Of a stretch of 64,000 nt of DNA, positions 7,960-17,846 are shown one piece after another (position 1 is the stretch's first letter; each line of letters starts with the position of its first letter). The stretch spans positions 1 through 64,000 of the forward strand of contig CAVOYZ010000005.1 of the NCBI GenBank assembly GCA_963700785.1, given 5' to 3'. A program made the translations under genes and the position numbers. The notes under the pieces were generated by a model. It was not told the origin of the DNA and made no database searches. It worked only from the letters and a program-made list of their open reading frames with translations. The stretch is from CAXMST01 sp963700785. Its GTDB lineage: Bacteria; Actinomycetota; Thermoleophilia; Solirubrobacterales; 70-9.

Positions 7960-9369
7960 CTACCTGGGCTGAGTGAGAGCCCGATGAGAGCTGTCGCTCT
8001 CGGCGGCGTCGGCGAAGCTGATCCGCACCGCCGGGGGTGGGCCGGGCACGATCTCGGCATCGCCGCCGTGCGCGCGGGCGATCGCGGCGACGATCGAGAG
8101 GCCGAGACCGGCTCCGCCGGTGGTCCGCCCGGTATCGGCGCGGCTGAACCGCTCGAAGGCGCGCTCCCGGAAGCTGGAGGGGAAGCCGGCTCCCTGGTCG
8201 CCGACCTCGATCAGCAGCTCGCGGTCGCTCCCGGTTCGCGCCGCCACGGTGACCGTGCCCGATCCGTGACGCAGGGCGTTGTCGATCAGGTTGCCGACCG
8301 CCTGCTCGGCCCGCAGCGGATCGATCGCCGCGCGCAGCTCGGGATCAGCAGAGAGCTCGATCCGCCGTCCGGCGTCCGCGGCCTGCCGGTCGAAGCGGTC
8401 GATCACCCTGCCAAGCAGCCGCTCGACCTCGATCGGCTCCCGTCTGATCGGGATCTGGCCGCGGTCCGCCCGGGCGGCGATCAGCAGGTCGTCGGCCAGC
8501 CGGGCGAGCCTGTCGACCTCGCCCAGCGCCGAGCGGATCGCGGCTCGCAGCTCGTCGGGGCTGCGGGCGCCGTGGTCGGCCAGCTCGAGCTCCGCCTTGA
8601 GCACCGACAGCGGGGTCCGCAGCTCGTGGCTGGCGTCGGCGACGAAGGCCTTCTCGCGCTCGAGCGCAGCCTCCAGTCGCTCGAGCATCGAGTTCAGGGT
8701 CACGGCCAGGGCGCGAAGCTCGTCATCAGCGGCCGGCAGTGGCAGCCGCTCCTCGCCGCCCTCGCCGCTGATCCCGTCGGCGCGCGCTCGCATCGCTTCG
8801 ACCGGCAGCAGGGCGCGGCGGGCCAGCAGGTAGCCGGCCCCGGCGGCCAGCAGCAGCGCGATCGGGGCGCCGACCGCAAACGCGGCCGTCATCCGCGACA
8901 GGGTCTCGGAGCGATCCTGGTTGGCGGAGCCGGCGACCACGACCAGCGCGCGATCGTTCGCAGGCGCGGCGAGTACCCGGGCGTCGCCGTCGACTCCCGC
9001 GATCGACACGGTCGGCAGCAGCAACGCGCCCTGAGCAGCTTGCTCGGCCTGCTGCGGATCGAGGGCGGTCCCCGAGCCGGGCGGCAGGGTCGACGAGAGC
9101 AGCCTCCCATCCTGATCGAGGATCTGCGAGAAGTTGTCCTCGGAGTCGAGGGCCGTCCGCAGCTTTGGAGCTGACCCGGAGGGGGTGCCGGCGACGACCC
9201 CGCGCAGCGCCGCTATCCGCGCCTGCAGCGACTCGTCGGCCGACTCCGTCAGCGCCGAATCGACCCGGACGTAGACGAACACGGCGGCCGCGACGAGGAC
9301 CAGCATCAGCGCGACCGAGAACGCGATCGTCAGCCGGGCCCGGATCGAGGGGCGGCGGAGCCGGCTCAT
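7960..9369 (-). CDS. Membrane sensor histidine kinase
   Basis: A 469-residue kinase. Two transmembrane helices (about 13-35 and 163-185) bracket an extracytoplasmic sensor of roughly 125 residues. A HAMP linker follows (186-238), then the HisKA motif with His248 (FVADASHELRTPLS), and a HATPase_c domain with the N box (LIDNALRHG) and G boxes (VGDQGAGF, GGAGLGLSIV). It autophosphorylates on His248 and passes phosphate to the partner regulator, whose gene overlaps it by four bases (9366-9369). The signal is unknown; the sensor is an unremarkable alpha/beta loop. The direct-repeat box for the downstream lipoprotein gene lies inside its 3' end. Confidence 0.94.
   Translation of the reverse strand: MSRLRRPSIRARLTIAFSVALMLVLVAAAVFVYVRVDSALTESADESLQARIAALRGVVAGTPSGSAPKLRTALDSEDNFSQILDQDGRLLSSTLPPGSGTALDPQQAEQAAQGALLLPTVSIAGVDGDARVLAAPANDRALVVVAGSANQDRSETLSRMTAAFAVGAPIALLLAAGAGYLLARRALLPVEAMRARADGISGEGGEERLPLPAADDELRALAVTLNSMLERLEAALEREKAFVADASHELRTPLSVLKAELELADHGARSPDELRAAIRSALGEVDRLARLADDLLIAARADRGQIPIRREPIEVERLLGRVIDRFDRQAADAGRRIELSADPELRAAIDPLRAEQAVGNLIDNALRHGSGTVTVAARTGSDRELLIEVGDQGAGFPSSFRERAFERFSRADTGRTTGGAGLGLSIVAAIARAHGGDAEIVPGPPPAVRISFADAAESDSSHRALTQPR
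7974..7991 (-). promoter_or_regulatory. Direct-repeat response-regulator box upstream of the lipoprotein gene
   Basis: Two copies of TGAGAGC at 7974-7980 and 7985-7991 are exactly 11 bp apart, about 70-87 bp upstream of the lipoprotein start and within the end of the kinase gene. The same 7-mer with the same spacing occurs before the response regulator gene. OmpR-family regulators bind such direct repeats, one helical turn apart. Binding is inferred. Confidence 0.55.
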
Positions 9370-10037
9370 CCTGCCCGGAGCCTGTATCCGGCCCCGCGGA
9401 TCGTCTCCAGTGAATCGGTCCCGAACGGCCGGTCGATCTTCTGTCGCAGGTAGCGGACGTAGACGTCAACGACGTTGGAGCGGTTCTCGTAGTCGTACTC
9501 CCAGGCGCGCTCGAGCAGGTCGAAGCGCGAGAGGACCGCGCCCGGCCGGCGCATGAAGACCTCGAGCAGCGCGAACTCCTTGGCCGAGAGCGAGAGCTCC
9601 TCCTTGCCCCGCCAGACGCGCCGCGCGGCTGGATCGAGGCGCAGGTCGCCGACCTCGAGCACCGTCGGCCGCTCGTGCGCGCCGCGCCGCGCGAGCGCCC
9701 GTAGTCGCGCCATCAACTCGGCGAACGAGAACGGCTTGGTCAGGTAGTCGTCGGCGCCGTGGTCGAGCCCGGCGACCCGATCCTCGATCGCGTCGCGCGC
9801 GGTCAGCATCAACACCGGTGCCCAGACGCTGTCCCGGCGCAACCGCCCGCAGGTCTCGAAGCCGTCGATTCCCGGGAGCATCACGTCGAGCACGATCACG
9901 TCGTACGGAGTCACCCCGGCCATCACCAGCGCCTCCTCGCCGGTCGGGGCGACATCGGCGGTCGCGCCCTCGTCGACCAGCCCGCGGCGGATCAGCGCCG
10001 CCATCTTCGGCTCGTCTTCGACTATCAGGACCTTCAT
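9366..10037 (-). CDS. OmpR/PhoB-family response regulator
   Basis: A 223-residue regulator: receiver domain (acid pocket Glu7/Asp8, phospho-acceptor Asp51 in VLDVMLPGIDG, Lys in LTKPFSF) followed by a winged-helix DNA-binding domain (ELSLSAKEFALLEVF ... SNVVDVYVRYLRQKI). It is the first gene of the regulator-kinase-lipoprotein unit; the kinase ATG overlaps its stop. Just upstream of its ATG is a tandem 11-bp repeat that is a likely autoregulatory site. Target genes beyond the unit cannot be told. Confidence 0.95.
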   Translation of the reverse strand: MKVLIVEDEPKMAALIRRGLVDEGATADVAPTGEEALVMAGVTPYDVIVLDVMLPGIDGFETCGRLRRDSVWAPVLMLTARDAIEDRVAGLDHGADDYLTKPFSFAELMARLRALARRGAHERPTVLEVGDLRLDPAARRVWRGKEELSLSAKEFALLEVFMRRPGAVLSRFDLLERAWEYDYENRSNVVDVYVRYLRQKIDRPFGTDSLETIRGAGYRLRAG

Positions 10038-10056
10038 CGCCGCAGCTTCTTCCCCC

Positions 10057-10078
10057 AGGATGAGAGCAGGATGAGAGC
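10057..10078 (-). promoter_or_regulatory. Tandem 11-bp repeat upstream of the response regulator
   Basis: AGGATGAGAGC occurs twice in perfect tandem (10057-10067 and 10068-10078), with a third TGAGAGC at 10091-10097. The repeat is 20-41 bp before the regulator ATG and shares TGAGAGC-N4-TGAGAGC with the box at 7974-7991. This looks like an autoregulatory operator for the OmpR-type regulator; binding is inferred. Confidence 0.6.
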
Positions 10079-10098
10079 CCTCGCGTCGGCTGAGAGCT

Positions 10099-11412
10099 CT
10101 ATTGCGAGGGGGCCAGCGCCATCGAGTCGACCGGAACCTTCGGCGAGACGCGGCCGATCTTCCGCATGATCGCGAAGAACGCGGGCAGCTCCGGGTACAG
10201 AACCGGCTTGCCGGACGTGATCACCGCGGCCGAGAGCGCCCGCTCAGGATCGGCCCAGCCGATGATGTTGGTGAACCCGAGGTGGCCGAAGGCGTGTTCG
10301 GTGTCGGGCCCGTAGAGGCTGAGAACGCGAGCGCCGAGCATCATCCCGAGGCTGAATCGGGTCGGGAAGCCGAGGCTGTAGTCGATCTCCATGTAGGACT
10401 GCTCGGTCAGCGCCCTTCGCAGCGTTCGCCTCTCGAAGATCCGCTTGCCGTCGAGCTCGCCGCCGCAGCGCAGCAACTCGAAGAAGCGCGACAGCTCGTT
10501 CGCGGTCGTCACGGTGCTCGCCGCCGGGATCACCGAGGTCAGGAACTCGGGCTCGTTCGCGAGGCGGGCGGCGTCGCCGACCGACACCCCGAGCGCCCGC
10601 TTGAGCAGGTTCGAGAGTGGCGGCAGCAGTGGCGGCCCCGTGCAGTGACTGCGCGCGACCGCATCGACGTCGGCTGCGGCGACGCCGTAGTTGGTCCAGC
10701 GGAAGTTGAGCGGGTCGAGGATCTCCTCGGCCAGAACCTCGCGAATCGATTTCCCGGTGACCCGGTGGACGATCTCGCCGATGATGTAGCCGCCGGAGAT
10801 CGCGTGGTAGGCGAGCGAGGAGCCAGCCCGCGACTGTGGCTTCGCCTCGACCAGGATCTCGAGGATCGCCTCCCGGTCGTCAACGTTCTCGAGCTTGAAC
10901 GCTTCGCCCGGGAGGTTCGGAACGCCGCCGCGATGGGAGAGGACGTGCCCGATCGTGATCGCGTCCTTGCCGTGCTTGGCGTACTCGGGGATGTAGTCCG
11001 CAACCCGGTCGCCGATGTGGATCTTGCCCTGCTGATCGAGCAGGTGAGCGAGCGACGCCGTCAGCGCCTTCGAAGCGCTGAAGATCACGTGCGGCGTCTC
11101 GGGCGTGTTGAGCACCGGTGCGGCGCCGTCGGGCTCGTCGGGCCCGACGCCCCTGGCCCAGCCGATCGCGCGATCGACGACGACGGCACCCTCGCGGCGG
11201 ACGCAGAGGCTGATCGCCGGGTGGACGCCGCTGCGAAACAGATTCTCGACGCTCGCCCAGATCCGGTCGACCGCATCGCGATCGATGCCGCCCTCGGCGG
11301 GGTCGGCCTCCGCGCCGGTGGTCGTGATCGGCTCCAGGTCCCCGGGGACCTTGATCCGACGCAGCGGATCCGGCCCGACTGGGGGCCGGGGAATGCCGAG
11401 TCGCGGACTCAT
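10099..11412 (-). CDS. Serine hydrolase of the beta-lactamase/esterase (EstB-like) family
   Basis: A 437-residue protein with the class C beta-lactamase fold. The nucleophile motif SxxK is SASK at residues 112-115, and a Tyr-x-x motif appears later as AYHAISGGYIIGE. The C-terminal part has HLGFTNIIGWADPE, equivalent to the third box of these enzymes (HxG). There is no signal peptide, so it is probably a cytoplasmic esterase, lactonase or peptidase rather than a resistance enzyme. It is convergent with nothing nearby and ends 62 bp before the response regulator start. Confidence 0.85.
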   Translation of the reverse strand: MSPRLGIPRPPVGPDPLRRIKVPGDLEPITTTGAEADPAEGGIDRDAVDRIWASVENLFRSGVHPAISLCVRREGAVVVDRAIGWARGVGPDEPDGAAPVLNTPETPHVIFSASKALTASLAHLLDQQGKIHIGDRVADYIPEYAKHGKDAITIGHVLSHRGGVPNLPGEAFKLENVDDREAILEILVEAKPQSRAGSSLAYHAISGGYIIGEIVHRVTGKSIREVLAEEILDPLNFRWTNYGVAAADVDAVARSHCTGPPLLPPLSNLLKRALGVSVGDAARLANEPEFLTSVIPAASTVTTANELSRFFELLRCGGELDGKRIFERRTLRRALTEQSYMEIDYSLGFPTRFSLGMMLGARVLSLYGPDTEHAFGHLGFTNIIGWADPERALSAAVITSGKPVLYPELPAFFAIMRKIGRVSPKVPVDSMALAPSQ

Positions 11413-11464
11413 CTCGCCAATCTAGCGCCGCGCGGGGCGTGATCAGCAGCGCCCGGCCGAGCGC

Positions 11465-12320
11465 TTAGGACTTCGACTTCTTCGCGGCCTTCTTCGCCGC
11501 CATCAGCGCCGCGGCTGCATCCGGCACATAGGTATTGGTGTCCCGCGGCGGCCTGATGTAGCCCCGGTCGCTCTGTCGCTTCGGTAACTCGATCACGCGC
11601 TCCGCGCCCCGCTCGTAGGGGATCGCGGTGACCAGATGGCTGATGCAGTTGATCCTCGCGTTGCGCTTGATGTCGGATTCGACCACGTGCCAAGGGCACT
11701 CGTGGATGTCCGTGTGAACGAACATCTCGTCCTTGGCGCGCGAGTAGTCGACCCACTTGCTCTGCGACTCGAGATCCATCGGCGAGAGCTTCCACTGCTT
11801 CAGCGGATCCGCGATCCGTGACTTGAACCGGCGCTCCTGCTCCGCGTCGGAGACGCTGAACCAGTACTTGATCAGGATGATCCCGTCGTCGATCAGCATC
11901 CGCTCGAAGATCGGCGCCTGGTGGAGGAAGCGGCGGTGCTCGTCGGGCGTGCAGAAGCCCATCACCTTCTCGACCCCGGCGCGGTTGTACCAGGAGCGGT
12001 CGAAGATCGCGATCTCTCCGGCAGCGGGCAGGTGGGCGACGTAGCGCTGGAAGTACCACTGGGTCCGCTCGCGCTCGGTCGGAGCGGGCAGCGCGACGAC
12101 GCGGGCGATTCGCGGGGAGACGTACTCGGTGATCCGCTTGATCACGCCGCCCTTGCCGGCGGCGTCGCGGCCCTCGAAGACGAGCGCCACCCGCACGCCC
12201 TCGCGCTTCACCCAGTCCGCCATCACGACCAGCTCGGTCTGCAGGCGCCGCGAGCTCCTTCTCGTAGAGCTTCCTCGGCAGCTTCTTGTCCGTCGCGCCG
12301 GCGCCGTTGGCGGCTGGCAT
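11465..12320 (-). CDS. ppk2: Polyphosphate kinase 2 (one frameshift)
   Basis: The full-length protein starts at ATG 12320 (MPAANGAGATDKKLPRKLYEKEL) and continues, after a one-base insertion near 12,252, as RLQTELVVMADWVKREGVRV; removing one base gives 284 residues, normal for PPK2. Walker A is GRDAAGKGG, the lid-region signature is DRSWYNRAGVEKVMGF, and the Walker B-like segment is AIFDRSWYN. A Lys-rich tail ends the protein. PPK2 transfers phosphate between polyP and nucleotides. This complements PPK1 and Ppx later in the window. A Gly-Gly run (gcggcgcc) at the break suggests sequence error rather than a true pseudogene. Confidence 0.9.
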
Positions 12321-12429
12321 CGTTCTCCCTTCGTCGTTCTCAGCTGGGCGGGATCCTTGCGGTTCGGCGCCGGAGACGCAAGCCGGTGCCGTTCATCGCG
12401 TCGTAAGCTCGGGCCGCGAAGCTCCTCCG

Positions 12430-12942
12430 ATGCTGAGCCGACTGAGCCTGGCGATCGCCCTGACCGGACTGGCGGTACTCGCGATCGCGGCTGCGGCCGG
12501 CGCCGGTCAGCGCTCACCGAGCGCCGATCCGTCGGCGTCGGTCTCAGCGCCGGCCGGACCGGCCGCGGCGACCCCTCGGCGCGCCGTTCTGAGGTTGCGC
12601 GAGACGCGGTTCGGCAAGGTGATCCACGAGAAGCGCTCCGGCCTCGTCGCCTACCTGTTCACGAAGGAGAGGAGCGCGAAGCCGGCCTGCTACGGAGCCT
12701 GTGCCAAGGCCTGGCCGCCGATCAAGACCCGCGGCCGCCCGCGGGCCGGGCGGGGTCTCGCGCAGCGGCAGCTGGGCACGACGAGGCGGCGCGGCGGGGC
12801 GAAGATGGTCACCTACAGGGGCCACCCGCTCTACTTCTACAAGCACGACCGGCCGGGGGAGATCCTCTGCAACGACGTGTTCGAGTTCGGCGGTCGCTGG
12901 TTCGTCGTCGACCGGCGGGGCAAGACCCCCGTCGCAAGCTGA
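12430..12942 (+). CDS. Secreted repeat-family protein (DUF/Lipoprotein_15-like)
   Basis: A 170-residue exported protein from ATG 12430. A signal peptide (MLSRLSLAIALTGLAVLAIAAAAGAGQ) leads to a low-complexity Ser/Ala/Pro stretch and then the 'secreted repeat of unknown function': a LVAYLFTKE strand, CYGACAKAWPP with its paired cysteines, YRGHPLYFYKHDRPG, and a final WFVVDRRGK. The usual family has two such repeats; one complete repeat with a long Arg-rich insertion is seen here. Function unknown; members are cell-surface or redox-associated proteins. It is divergent from ppk2 and convergent with the cupin gene. Confidence 0.8.
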   Translation: MLSRLSLAIALTGLAVLAIAAAAGAGQRSPSADPSASVSAPAGPAAATPRRAVLRLRETRFGKVIHEKRSGLVAYLFTKERSAKPACYGACAKAWPPIKTRGRPRAGRGLAQRQLGTTRRRGGAKMVTYRGHPLYFYKHDRPGEILCNDVFEFGGRWFVVDRRGKTPVAS

Positions 12943-12947
12943 GGCGC

Positions 12948-13325
12948 TCAGCCCTCGGCCGGACGGCTGAAGGGCGAGATCTCGTAGGCCTTGCCGGGGA
13001 TCCCGCCGATGATCAGCACCCGCACGCCCTCGTCGCCGGGAACCAGCTTGCGCTCCTGACCTGAGCCGACCCTCGCGTAGACGCCCGGCTCGAGCAGGTG
13101 CGTCTCGTCCCCGGCGGTCAGCTCGACGCTGCCCTCGAGCACGACTATGCACTCCTCCTGCCCGTCCTCGCCGTGGTCGTGGACGGGGTAGCCGTCGGCG
13201 TTCGCCGGCATTTCCAGGACCTGTACGCCGAAGCTGCTGAGGCCGAGGCTGTGGCGGAGCAGCTTGAACGCTCCACCGAAGGAGGTCTCGAGCTGATCCT
13301 CGCGCTTGACAGTTACATCGGCCAT
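12948..13325 (-). CDS. Cupin-domain protein
   Basis: A 125-residue single-domain cupin. The first cupin motif supplies metal ligands in GYPVHDHGEDGQEECIVVLEG (two His and a Glu), and the second is around HLLEPGVYARVGSGQERKL, where the usual His is less clear. It could bind a metal and be an isomerase/dioxygenase or only a small-molecule binder. The start is the ATG at 13325. It is convergent with the secreted-repeat gene and lies 58 bp from the end of the phosphoesterase gene, same strand. Confidence 0.8.
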   Translation of the reverse strand: MADVTVKREDQLETSFGGAFKLLRHSLGLSSFGVQVLEMPANADGYPVHDHGEDGQEECIVVLEGSVELTAGDETHLLEPGVYARVGSGQERKLVPGDEGVRVLIIGGIPGKAYEISPFSRPAEG

Positions 13326-13383
13326 CGATTCTCCGTTCCGGCGCCGCGCACCTTGGTTGGGCTGGATCGTGACGCTAGCGCGA

Positions 13384-13980
13384 TCAGAGCTCGAGCAGCG
13401 CTCCGTCGGGGCCGAGGTTGGTGATTCGGGTTCCGCCGATCTCCGAGCTGGTGCCCCAGCTCTCGTGGATGTGGCCGCACAGCACCAGCTCCAGGTCGCG
13501 GCTCTCGATCGCGGCCGCGATCGCCGTGCTGCCGAGGTGATCGCCGGCCAGGCTCTGGTCGCAGTGCCCGAACGGCGGTGAGTGAACGATCAGAACCCCC
13601 TCGGATGGGCATCCCGCCAGCTCGTCGGCCGCCTGCTCCTCGGTCAGGTCGTAGCTCCAGTCCCAGGGGGTGGTTGGAATGCCGGCGCCGAGGCCGAAGA
13701 AGGTGCGGCCGTCGACCTCGGCGCTGGAGCCGTGCAGCACCCGAGCCGCCGCCCACTCGGCGCAGGCTGAGCGCAGCGCGTCCTCGGTCTCGTTGTTGCC
13801 CGGAACGAGCAGCGTCGGGGTTTCGATCTGGGAGAGGGCTGCGATCGTGTCCTCGAGGCCGCGATGCTGGGAGGCGAAGTCGCCCGCGCCGACCACGAGG
13901 TCGACGTCGTCGCTTGCCGCCACCAGCCGCGCGGCTGTATCCCGATCACAGTGCAGGTCGCTGAAGGCGAGGATCCTCAT
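13384..13980 (-). CDS. Calcineurin-like metallophosphoesterase
   Basis: A 198-residue protein with the full set of metallophosphoesterase blocks: FSDLHCD (Asp8, His10), VGAGDF, PGNNE, VHSPPFGHCD and CGHIHESWG. These ligate two metals, and the small size matches YfcE/MJ0912-type phosphodiesterases acting on nucleotides or small phosphoesters. I start it at ATG 13980, which overlaps the TGA of the VOC gene by one base (TGATG), implying co-translation. Substrate unknown. Confidence 0.88.
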   Translation of the reverse strand: MRILAFSDLHCDRDTAARLVAASDDVDLVVGAGDFASQHRGLEDTIAALSQIETPTLLVPGNNETEDALRSACAEWAAARVLHGSSAEVDGRTFFGLGAGIPTTPWDWSYDLTEEQAADELAGCPSEGVLIVHSPPFGHCDQSLAGDHLGSTAIAAAIESRDLELVLCGHIHESWGTSSEIGGTRITNLGPDGALLEL

Positions 13981-14433
13981 CAGCCTGAATCCTGCCAGTA
14001 CGTGGGCCGATGCAGCAGCTCGAGCTTGATCCCGTCGGGATCGGTGAGGAAGACGGCGTAGTAACCGGGGGTGTAGTCGTACTCGGTCGGCGGCGAGAGC
14101 AGCTCGGCCCGCGCTGCCGCCGATCCACTCGGCCCGCTCGTCGACCGCGTCGCGGCTGGGGACGTCGATGCAGACGTGGTGCAGGCCGACCGAGTAGCGA
14201 TCGTAGGGCTCCGGGCCCGGATCGGAGAGCGCCTCGCGGAGACCGATCGCCGAGACCCCCGAGCCGGGAACCGAGAGGTAGTGGATCGTCTCGCCGCGCT
14301 CGCCGACGACCTCGTCGTGATCGGTCCAGCCGATCGGCCCGAGCAGCTCCTGATAGAAGCTCAGGCTGCGCTCGAGCGAGCCGACGACCAGATCCACGTG
14401 GCTCAGCTTCGAGACGACCTCTGTCGCGTTCAC
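13980..14433 (-). CDS. VOC-family (glyoxalase/bleomycin resistance) protein, one frameshift
   Basis: The protein starts at GTG 14433 (MNATEVVSKLSHVDLVVGSLERSLSFYQELLG) and, after a one-base insertion near 14,120, resumes as LLSPPTEYDYTPGYYAVFLTDPDGIKLELLHRP. Correcting one base gives 150 residues, normal for the family. Metal-ligand candidates are the His in LSHVDL, the His in VGLHHVCI and the Glu in IKLELL. The substrate is unknown. Its stop overlaps the start of the phosphoesterase gene; it is divergent from the ABC exporter across 45 bp. Confidence 0.8.
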
Positions 14434-14478
14434 AGCCCGGCCATCTTCGCACCTCGGCTCGGCCGCTAGTCTCAACGG

Positions 14479-15241
14479 ATGATGGAGGCCGCTACGCCCG
14501 AAGCCGAGGCCCCGCGATCGAGTGACGCGATCGTTTCCTGCCGCGGACTGTCGCGACGCTTCGGCGAGGGAGAGGCGGCGGTCGACGCGCTCCGCGACGT
14601 CGATCTCGACTTCCCGCGCGGGGAGTTGAACGCGATCGTCGGGCCCTCCGGCTCCGGCAAGTCGACCCTGATGCACCTGCTCGCCGGGCTCGACGCTCCG
14701 ACCGCCGGTCGCAGCTGGGTCGACGGCGTCGAGGTGACCGGCCTCGCCGACAAGGAGATGACCGAGTTGCGCCGCGAGAAGCTCGGCTTCATCTTCCAGT
14801 TCTTCAACCTCGTGCCGGTGCTCGACGCCGAGGAGAACATCGCGCTGCCGCTGCGGATCGCCGGCACCGAGCCCGATCCCGGAGTGGATGGCGGAGCTGC
14901 TCGAGATGGTCGGCCTGACCGACCGGCGCACCCATCGGCCCTCGGAGCTCTCCGGCGGTCAGCAGCAGCGGGTGGCGATCGCCCGGGCGCTGGCCTCACG
15001 GCCGGCCGTGATCTTCGCCGACGAGCCGACCGGCAACCTCGACTCGACCTCCGGCACGGGTGTGCTCGAGATCCTCCGCCAGTCCGTTGACGAGTTCGAT
15101 CAGACGGTTGTGATGGTCACTCACGACGCGCGGGTCGCCTCGTACTCGGATCGGGTAATCGTGCTGGCTGACGGCCGGGTGGCCGCCGATGAGACCGTCA
15201 GCGGCGAGGACGACGTGATCCGGCTGATGCGGGAGCTCTGA
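14479..15241 (+). CDS. ABC transporter ATP-binding protein, LolD/MacB type (one frameshift)
   Basis: Corrected length is 253 residues. Walker A is GPSGSGKST, the Q loop is FIFQFFNLVPVLDAEEN, the signature is LSGGQQQR, and Walker B is VIFADEPTGNLDS followed by the H-loop His in VTHD. One extra G near 14,880 (cccggagtgg) breaks the frame between EPDP and EWMAELLEMVGL. The family drives mechanotransmission exporters that move lipoproteins, peptides or drugs, or control cell-wall hydrolases (FtsE). The matching permease gene starts 8 bp downstream. Confidence 0.9.
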
Positions 15242-15248
15242 GCGGGGC

Positions 15249-17834
15249 GTGCTGCGGCTCGCCGTTCGCGGGCTCGCCGCGCACCGGCTGCGAGGCATCC
15301 TCACCGCGCTGGCGATCCTCCTAGGGGTCGCCATGGTCGCCGGCACGCTGATGCTGAGCGACTCGGTCAACCGCTCCTTCGACGACATCTTCGCTGAGGC
15401 AAACGCCGGGATCGACGTCAGCGTGCGCGCGCGGGTCGAGGTCGAGGGGGGCTTTGCCGTGCCGGAAGCCGGCACCGCGGTGCCCGAGAGCCTGCTCGCC
15501 GAGGTTGAGTCGGCGGACGGCGTCGAACAGGCCTCCGGCTCGATCGGCGATGCGATCTCGATCGCGATCCTCGACGAGAACGGTGACCGGATCGGGCCGC
15601 CGGACGGCGGCCCGCCGCACATCGCGTACAGCGTCCAGCCCGAGCCCTTCACGCCCTTCAGCTACATCGACGGCGGCCCACCGGCCGCCGACGACGAGGT
15701 CGCGATCGACTCCTTCACGGCTGACGAGGAGGGCTACGAGGTCGGTCAAGGCATCCCGATCGCCGGTGCCCGCGGCCTCACCGAGTACACGCTTTCGGGC
15801 ATCACCCGCTTCGGCTCGGGGGTCCCGCTCGGCGGTGCCAGCCTGGCCGAGTTCACGCTTGCCGGAGGCGCAGGCGGATCACCGACAAACCCGGCGAGTT
15901 CGACGAGATCGCGGTCGAGGCCGCCGACGGGGTGACTCCCGAGGAGCTGCGCGACCGGCTCACGTGCACTTCTGCCCGAGACCGTCGAGGTCAAGACGGG
16001 CGAGCAGATCGCGAGCGAGGACTCCCAGGACATCAAGGAGGGGTTCAGCTTCCTGACCACCGCGCTGCTGGTCTTCGCCGGGATCACGGTCTTCGTCGGC
16101 GCGTTTCTGATCTTCAACACGTTCGCGATCACCGTCGCCCAGCGAACCCGCGAGTTCGGCATGCTGCGGACGCGTTGGCGCCTCCTCGCGCCAGGTCCTC
16201 GGCAGCGTGATCGCCGAGGCCGCGGTGCTCGGTCTGCTCGCCTCCGCGTCGGTGTCATCGCCGGCGCCGGCTTCGTCAAGGTCCTGCTTGCGGTCTTCAA
16301 GGCGCTTGGCTTCGAGCTGCCGCAGTCGGGACTGCCGATCGAGCCTCGGACGGTCGCGGTCGCGCTCGCCGTCGGGATGATCTCGACCCTGGGCTCGGCG
16401 CTCGTCCCGGCGCTGCGGGCGACGCGGGTGACCCCGATGGCGGCGCTCAGCGAGAGCGAAGCGACCGAGAGCCGGGCCGGTCGGCCGCCGCCGGGCGGTG
16501 GCCGCCTCCGCGCTTGGCCTGCTCGGGATCGCCGTCCTGCTGCTCGGCCTGTTCGCAACCGAGGACTTCGCCTCGGCGCTCGCAGCGATGGGCGTCGGCC
16601 TGGTCCTGCTGTTCATCGGGATCGCGATGCTCGGCGGCCGTCTGGTGGCGCCGCTCGCATCCCTGGTCGGGCGGCCGATCGAGCGCCTCCGTGGCGTTAC
16701 CGGGAGGCTCGCCCGTGAGAACACGCTCCGCAATCCGTCGCGCACCGCCACCACGTCGTCCGCGTTGATGATCGGCGTGGCGCTCGTCGTCTTCGTGCTG
16801 ATGCTGGGTTCGGCGATCACCAAGTCGGTCACCGACGCGCTCGACAAGACGTTCACCGGCGACGTGGCGATCTACAACGTCGACGGCTTCTCACAGATCT
16901 CGGCCGACATTGCTCCCCGGGTCGCGGCCGTCGACGGCGTCGCTGCAGCCTCGCCGCTGGCTGCCAGCGGTGCGAAGGTCGAGGGTGTCGACGGCGATCA
17001 GTTCATCACCGGGATCGACTCCTGAGACGCTGCCCGCGGCGGCTCGGTTGGACTGGGTCGACGGCTCCGACGCGACGCTCGCCGAGCTCGGGGTTCGCGG
17101 CGCCCTGGTCGAGTCCGACTGGGCGAAGGACAACGGCATCGCGGTCGGCGACGCGCTCACGCTGACCGCCCCGGACGGCTCGCAGGTACGCGTCGAGGTC
17201 AAGGGCAGCGTTCGCGACAGGATCGCCCTGCTGGTCGACTCGGTCACGTTGCCGGTGTCGCTGCTGCGCGATCGCTTCGACGTGCGGCAGGACTTTCTCG
17301 TCCTGACCAACATTCGATGAGGGGGCCGACTTCGACGCGACCGATGCGCGAATCGAGACGCTGCTCGAGACCTCCTTCCCGAACGCCGAGGCCCGCTCGC
17401 AGCAGCAGGTCAAGGACCAGCAGGAGGATCAGGTCAACGGCCTCGTCCAGCTGATCTACGTGCTGCTCACGCTTTCGGTGATCCTCAGCCTGGTCGGCGT
17501 CGTCAACACCCTGGTGCTGACCGTGCTCGAGCGCAAGCGCGAGCTCGGCATGCTGCGAGCGATCGGCGCGTCGCGCAGCCAGGTGCGGCGGATGGTCCGA
17601 TACGAGTCGCTGATCACGGCGATGATCGGCGCGATCGTCGGAGTCGTGATCGGGATCGCCGTCGCGATCGCCGCGGTAAAGGCGCTCGAGGGGGATGGCC
17701 TCGTGCTCTCGTTCCCGGTGGCGGGAATCCTGCTCGTGCTCGTGCTCGCGGCGATCGCCGGGGTGGTCGCGGGGATCTGGCCGGCACGGCGGGCGTCCCG
17801 CGTCGAGGTCATGGAGGCGCTTCAGTACGAGTAG
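15249..17834 (+). CDS. FtsX/MacB-like ABC transporter permease (many frameshifts)
   Basis: A large permease with two FtsX repeats. The N-terminal helix LRGILTALAILLGVAMVAGTLML is followed by an extracytoplasmic domain, three helices around 16,040-16,450, then a second unit ending in GVVNTLVLTVLERKRELGMLRAIGASRSQVRRM and two final helices. Frame changes near 15,865, 15,874, 15,965, 16,174, 16,248, 16,490, 17,020 and 17,315 (seven insertions, one deletion) restore one continuous 859-residue protein; the net length change is a multiple of three, which supports the model. The partner ATPase gene lies 8 bp upstream. Likely a lipoprotein/antimicrobial exporter; cargo unknown. Confidence 0.85.
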
Positions 17835-17846
17835 CGGTCCGGCCGC

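Noticed and set aside
15249..17834. Programmed frameshifting or phase variation in the permease
   Set aside because: Eight indels without slippery motifs, alongside many similar breaks in unrelated genes, fit sequencing error better.
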